Below, piece by piece: positions 19,056 through 22,406 of a DNA stretch of 22,406 bases (its first letter is position 1; every line of letters starts with the position of its first letter). The notes under the pieces were generated by a model. The model was not told the DNA's origin and made no database searches. It saw nothing but the letters and a program-made list of their open reading frames with translations. The stretch is from Candidatus Brocadiia bacterium. GTDB taxonomy: Bacteria > Planctomycetota > MHYJ01 > WSZJ01. A program made the translations under genes and the position numbers. The stretch is from assembly GCA_013360825.1 (NCBI GenBank), contig JABWAY010000024.1, forward strand, positions 1 through 22,406, in the 5' to 3' direction.

Positions 19056-19976
19056 CTACCGCACCGGAGGCGGGTACCACTCCGGCTTCTTCGGCTTCGG
19101 CTTCGCCGTCGGCTTCGCACCGAATTCCGCCTCGCCGGTCTTCACGCTGGACTTCAACTGGAAGGGGACCTTGATCTCCAGGTTTCCCTCCTCCCCGCCC
19201 GTGTTGATGGGAAGCGTGCCTTTCATCTCGCCCTTCGCCTTGAGCGAGATGACCATCCCCGCCTCGATGCCGTAGAAGACGTCCCCGCTGATCGTCAGCT
19301 CCGCGGGGGATTCCGGCCCCTTTCCTGTGGAAAAGGTCCCCTTCGCCTTCCCGTCGATCTCCAGGCGCACACACTTCTGCCCGTCCTTGTCGCGGAACTC
19401 CGCGAGCTTGACCGACACTTCCGCCTCCTGCGCCTTCAGCCCGGGGACTTCGGAGGTCAGCCAGGCCTTCACGCGCTCGGGATCCGCGTCCCAGGTGTTA
19501 CCGGCGGAAACGACTTTCCCGCTGGCGACCATCATGGTCAGCGGGTCCGCCGCCTCCTCGCCGGCCAGGGCCGAAGCCGGGACCGCGCCGTCCGGGCCGA
19601 TGGCGGTCTTACCGGAGGGGCCGAAGGTGATTTCCGCCCCCTCCAGAGGGTGGGCGAGATCCTCCTGCTTGCCGAACATCGCCATGTCGACGTCGCTCGA
19701 GCGCTTCGGGTACTGGCGCCGGGACTCGACGGGCATCCCGCTCTTCGCTTCGTTGATTTCCTCGACCTGCTTTGTTTCGCCGTTCAGCTTGACCTTGAAG
19801 GTGAGGGAAATGCCGCCTTCTCCGCCGCCGAGCTTGCAGTCCCCCTCGCCCTCGAACGTCTGCTCTTTCGTGAATTTGAGCCCCTTTTTCACGTTCGACT
19901 TGATTTCGATTTTTTCCTGGGCGGCCGCGGGCAGGGCCAGGGCGAGCAGCGTGACGAGGACGGCGGGGACGCGCAT
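19056..19976 (-). CDS. Secreted protein of unknown function
   Basis: 306 residues from ATG 19976; a longer frame starts at 20021 but that ATG overlaps a -10-like TAGGAT and lacks a signal peptide in the right place. The N-terminus MRVPAVLVTLLALALPAAAQ is a Sec signal with cleavage near Ala19. The mature protein is rich in Lys, Glu and Gly with alternating beta-type patterns (LKFTKEQTFEGEGDCKL, SLTFKVKLNGETKQVEEI, VSVKLAEFRDKDGQKCVRLE, GDVFYGIEAGMVISLKAKGE). It ends in a Lys/Pro-rich tail, TAKPKPKKPEWYPPPVR. It may be a periplasmic or outer-surface beta-barrel-like lipid-binding fold, but I do not recognise the family. GAGGAT upstream is a plausible ribosome binding site. Confidence 0.75.
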   Translation of the reverse strand: MRVPAVLVTLLALALPAAAQEKIEIKSNVKKGLKFTKEQTFEGEGDCKLGGGEGGISLTFKVKLNGETKQVEEINEAKSGMPVESRRQYPKRSSDVDMAMFGKQEDLAHPLEGAEITFGPSGKTAIGPDGAVPASALAGEEAADPLTMMVASGKVVSAGNTWDADPERVKAWLTSEVPGLKAQEAEVSVKLAEFRDKDGQKCVRLEIDGKAKGTFSTGKGPESPAELTISGDVFYGIEAGMVISLKAKGEMKGTLPINTGGEEGNLEIKVPFQLKSSVKTGEAEFGAKPTAKPKPKKPEWYPPPVR

Positions 19977-20019
19977 GGGGAGATCCTCAACGGGACGGGG
20001 GGGCGACGGTGACGCCGGC

Positions 20020-20025
20020 ATCCTA
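20020..20025 (-). promoter_or_regulatory. -10-like element of the secreted protein gene
   Basis: TAGGAT on the minus strand (4 of 6 to consensus), 43 bases before the ATG at 19976, with GAGGAT as ribosome binding site between. No -35 recognised. Confidence 0.3.
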
Positions 20026-20075
20026 ACGCGGCGGGGCGCGGGAGGGACCGGAGAATTTCCGAATCGCCCGTGGGG

Positions 20076-21155
20076 CTACCGGGAGGCCGGGCGGAGGAGG
20101 CGTGAAGCGGAGAGCCAGGCCTCTCCCTCCTGCCGGGCGCGGCCGCCGCGGGAAAGGCGGCTGAGGGACTCCTCGACGTCGGAGCGGGCCAGTCCGGTTT
20201 CGGCGGAGATTTCGGCGGCGGAGAGGGGGCCTGACTGGAGGGAGGCCAGGACCCGGTCTTCTTCGGGCGTGAGGGGAGCGACGTTTCTGGAGAACCCGAT
20301 TTCATCCAGGATGTCGTCGGGGCAGGCGGCGATGGCGGCGCCCTGGCGGATCAGGGCGTGGCATCCCCGGCTGACGGGTGAGGTACAGGGGCCGGGGACG
20401 GCGAAGACCGGTTTGCCGTGCTCCATCGCCCAGTCCGCGGTGATGAGCGCGCCAGAGGCGTCTCCGCTTTCCACCACGACCGTCCCGAGTCCCAGGGCGG
20501 CGATCAGCCGGTTCCGGCGCGGGAAATGCACGGCGGAGGGGCCCGACAGGAGCGGGAATTCGGAGAGGAGGGCGCCGGACGCGGCGATCCGGCGGGAGAG
20601 GGGTTCGTTCTCCTCCGGGTAGACGCGGAGGACGCCGGTGCCGAGGACGGCGAGGGTCCGTCCGCGTCGGAGGGCGCCTCTGTGGGCGGCCGTATCGATT
20701 CCCCGTGCCAGTCCGGAAACGATGGTGAGCCCGCACTCGGAGAGGTCGGCGGCGAGGCGGTCGGCCATGCCGAGGCCGTAGGGCGTGGCCTCGCGTGTGC
20801 CGACCATCGACACGGCGGCGGCGTCTTCGGGTTCGAGGGATCCGCGCACGGAGAGGACGAGGGGGGCGTCGAAGAGGCATCGGAATCCGTGGGGGGAGGC
20901 GGGGTCGTCCCAGGGGATCAGGCGGACCTGGTGGCGTTCCGCGAGGTCCCGCTCGCGTTCGCCGGCGTTTTCTGCGAAGGCGCGCCGGATTTCGGAGGCC
21001 GTCGAGGCCCCCACTCCCTCGACTTCCGCGAGGGCGCGTTCGCCGGCGGCGGCGACCGCCGCGAGTGTGCGGAACCGGTCGAGCAGGCGCCTCAGGAGCA
21101 CGCTTCCCACGCGCTCCGTCGCATTCAGGGCCAGCAGATGGGTCAGGTCGTCCAT
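20076..21155 (-). CDS. dprA: DNA-processing protein DprA
   Basis: 359 residues, the normal length. An N-terminal helix-hairpin-helix/SAM-like region (TERVGSVLLRRLLDRFRTLA, LAEVEGVGASTASEIRRAF) is followed by the Rossmann-like DprA core at ~115-285: SMVGTREATPYGLGMADRLA, the signature IVSGLARGIDTAAHRGAL, TLAVLGTGVLRVYPEENEPL, SEFPL, FPRRNRLIAALGLGTVVVES, SGALITADWAMEHGKPVFAV, and PGP before a SRGCHALIRQGA segment. A C-terminal winged-helix domain lies at ~294-350. DprA loads RecA on incoming single-stranded DNA during natural transformation and is also widespread in species not known to be competent. It has its own near-consensus promoter. GGAGG lies 16 bases before the ATG, which is far; no better in-frame start was seen. 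Confidence 0.96.
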   Translation of the reverse strand: MDDLTHLLALNATERVGSVLLRRLLDRFRTLAAVAAAGERALAEVEGVGASTASEIRRAFAENAGERERDLAERHQVRLIPWDDPASPHGFRCLFDAPLVLSVRGSLEPEDAAAVSMVGTREATPYGLGMADRLAADLSECGLTIVSGLARGIDTAAHRGALRRGRTLAVLGTGVLRVYPEENEPLSRRIAASGALLSEFPLLSGPSAVHFPRRNRLIAALGLGTVVVESGDASGALITADWAMEHGKPVFAVPGPCTSPVSRGCHALIRQGAAIAACPDDILDEIGFSRNVAPLTPEEDRVLASLQSGPLSAAEISAETGLARSDVEESLSRLSRGGRARQEGEAWLSASRLLRPASR

Positions 21156-21188
21156 GGTGCGCGTCCGGTGTCCTCCCGGCGCACCCCC

Positions 21189-21217
21189 ATCTTACCCCGC
21201 GAAAACGTCCATGTCAA
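21189..21217 (-). promoter_or_regulatory. Near-consensus promoter of dprA
   Basis: On the minus strand: TTGACA (21212-21217), a 17-base spacer, then TAAGAT (21189-21194, 4 of 6 to TATAAT). It lies between the aroB stop and the dprA start, so dprA can be transcribed independently of aroB. The -10 ends 33 bases before the ATG. Confidence 0.75.
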
Positions 21218-21239
21218 GAATGACTGTTGAAATAGAACA

Positions 21240-22340
21240 CTACCCGGTCACGCACGCCCTCCAGGCCGAAGCGATCGCCCAGGCCGGCAGATCCTCCCGC
21301 ACCTCCGCCTTCCCGATCCGCCGGCAGACGACGTACCTCATCTGCCCCCCGCGCACCTTCTTGTCCCCGCGCGCCCGGGCCCTCAACCGCACCGGATCGA
21401 GCCCCGGCGCCCTGTCCGGCAGCCCGCACCCCCGAACCAGCCGCCGCACCCGCCCCTCAAGCCCCTTCGCCGCCACCCCCGCCCGCTCGGCCAGGACGCT
21501 CGCGGCCACCAGCCCGATCCCGACCGCCTCGCCGTGCAGATACCGGACGAATCCCGTCGCGGCCTCAATCGCGTGGCCGAACGTGTGCCCCAGGTTGAGC
21601 AGCATCCGCTCCCCCGCCTCCCGCTCGTCCGCCGCCACGACACGCGCCTTGAGCGTCACGCACCGCGCGACCACCCGCGCCAGCAGCTCAGCGTCGAGCT
21701 TCAGAATCGCCCCCGACCGCCGCTCGAGCAGGCGGAAGAGCGCCGGGTCCGCGATCAGCCCGTACTTGATCACCTCGGCCAGTCCGGCGCGCAGGTGGCG
21801 CGGGGGGAGCGTCCGGAGGGTGTCCAGGTCGGCGACGACGGCGGCGGGCTGGTGGAAGGCGCCGACGAAATTCTTGGCTTCGGGGATGTCCACGCCGGTC
21901 TTCCCGCCGATGGCGGAATCCACCATCGCCAGAAACGTGGTGGGGACCTGCACGACCGGCACTCCGCGCAGGTAGCAGGCGGCCGCGAAGCCGGCGATGT
22001 CGCCCGCGACGCCCCCGCCCAGCGCGATGAAGCAGGAAGACCGGTCCAGCGCCTCGCGCGCGGCCTGGCGGCAGATTTTCTCCACCGTCCCCAGCGTCTT
22101 GGCCGATTCTCCCTGGGGGATCAAAATCAGGTTCGCGCGGATGCCCGCCTTCTGCAACCCGGCGACGACGGGCTTGAGGTAAAGCCCGGCCAGCCGCGGA
22201 TGGGTGACGATCAGCGCTTTCCGGGGCGCGAGGCCCCGCGTGGAGACCCGCCGCCGGATTTCCATGCCGAGCGCGGAGAGGCGTCCGTCCGTGACGATCG
22301 GATAGCCGCGCTGCCCGAGACGGACTTGTACGGTTTTCAT
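21240..22340 (-). CDS. aroB: 3-Dehydroquinate synthase
   Basis: 366 residues, full length. Second step of the shikimate pathway: DAHP to 3-dehydroquinate, needing NAD+ and a divalent metal, in the cytoplasm. Motifs in order: PQGESAKTLGTVEKI, the NAD-binding ALGGGVAGDIAGFAAACYLR, PTTFLAMVDSAIGGKTGVD, NFVGAFHQPAAVVADLDTLR, the metal ligand Glu in GLAEVIKYGLI, and metal ligand His residues in LNLGHTFGHAIEAATG and YLHGEAVGIGLV. All are intact. Its ATG overlaps the stop codon of an upstream gene (ATGA). Codon third positions switch class near 21785 within the gene. Confidence 0.98.
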   Translation of the reverse strand: MKTVQVRLGQRGYPIVTDGRLSALGMEIRRRVSTRGLAPRKALIVTHPRLAGLYLKPVVAGLQKAGIRANLILIPQGESAKTLGTVEKICRQAAREALDRSSCFIALGGGVAGDIAGFAAACYLRGVPVVQVPTTFLAMVDSAIGGKTGVDIPEAKNFVGAFHQPAAVVADLDTLRTLPPRHLRAGLAEVIKYGLIADPALFRLLERRSGAILKLDAELLARVVARCVTLKARVVAADEREAGERMLLNLGHTFGHAIEAATGFVRYLHGEAVGIGLVAASVLAERAGVAAKGLEGRVRRLVRGCGLPDRAPGLDPVRLRARARGDKKVRGGQMRYVVCRRIGKAEVREDLPAWAIASAWRACVTG

Positions 22341-22406
22341 TCCAAGACGATCCCCTGGCGCCTAAGCTCCTCGTGGATCCGCTTGGCGGCGCCGGCGGGA
22401 TTGAGG
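22337..22406 (-). CDS. C-terminal end of an unidentified gene upstream of aroB (partial)
   Basis: The last 22 codons read LNPAGAAKRIHEELRRQGIV and then LE before a TGA that overlaps the aroB start (ATGA). The stretch is an amphipathic helix. The AxxIxEELxxxGIxLE pattern resembles the end of several enzymes, for example the tail helix of cysteinyl-tRNA synthetase, but it is too short to name. The 4-base overlap suggests it is co-transcribed with aroB. Confidence 0.6.
   Translation of the reverse strand, partial: LNPAGAAKRIHEELRRQGIVLE

Noticed and set aside
1..22406. CRISPR arrays, tRNA or rRNA genes, insertion sequences, attachment sites
   Set aside because: Read through on both strands; no regularly spaced direct repeats, cloverleaf-like sequences with CCA ends, transposase motifs or integrase genes were recognised.

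Overview
The window holds two kinds of DNA. From about 1.09 kb to the end it is very GC-rich (by eye roughly two thirds G+C), densely packed and bacterial. The first ~1.09 kb is close to 50% G+C and codes for pieces of large secreted proteins of a type I associate with Verrucomicrobiota. The change falls inside one open frame: a TVP38/TMEM64-type membrane protein runs in frame into the C-terminal end of such a secreted protein. A chimeric assembly join is the simplest reading; recent insertion is the alternative. The GC-rich part looks like an uncultured Planctomycetota-like or related bacterium. This rests on the style of two lipoproteins, a c-type cytochrome, the ABC/TPR cluster and the ATP synthase layout, and is a moderate-confidence inference. 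No rRNA, tRNA, CRISPR array or transposase was seen.

Layout. 11-1675 (-): secreted-protein fragment and the fused TVP38 frame. 1780-3156 (+): an orphan NtrC-type sigma-54 response regulator, divergent from TVP38. 3194-8453 (+): a tight, often overlapping run made of a small membrane protein, an ABC ATPase, an ABC-2 permease with a large inserted extracytoplasmic domain, a membrane-anchored TPR-like protein, ribosomal silencing factor RsfS and a lipoprotein. 8487-8840 (+): a membrane-anchored monohaem cytochrome c. 8863-9411 (-): a cysteine-dioxygenase-like cupin. 9623-10288 (+): a lipoprotein with a BamE-like end.

10559-18279 (+): a complete F-type ATP synthase operon in the order atpZ-atpI-atpB-atpE-atpF-atpF'-atpH-atpA-atpG-atpD-atpC, behind a TTGACA-type promoter. 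Subunit c carries a signal peptide and the Gln / Glu-Thr / Tyr residues associated with Na+-binding rotor rings. Subunit a ends in a histidine-rich tail, and the second b-type subunit has a signal peptide and a His-rich N-terminus. A sphingomyelin-synthase-like (PAP2_C) membrane enzyme follows at 18324-19046.

19056-22406 (-): a secreted protein of unknown function, dprA with a near-consensus promoter, aroB, and the last codons of one more gene running off the edge. Two features recur. Several operon-heading genes lack a Shine-Dalgarno sequence and have a -10-like hexamer 9-10 bases before the start codon, which suggests leaderless transcripts. Third-position codon choice flips between G-ending and C-ending in blocks of about 0.5-1.5 kb, often within single genes.
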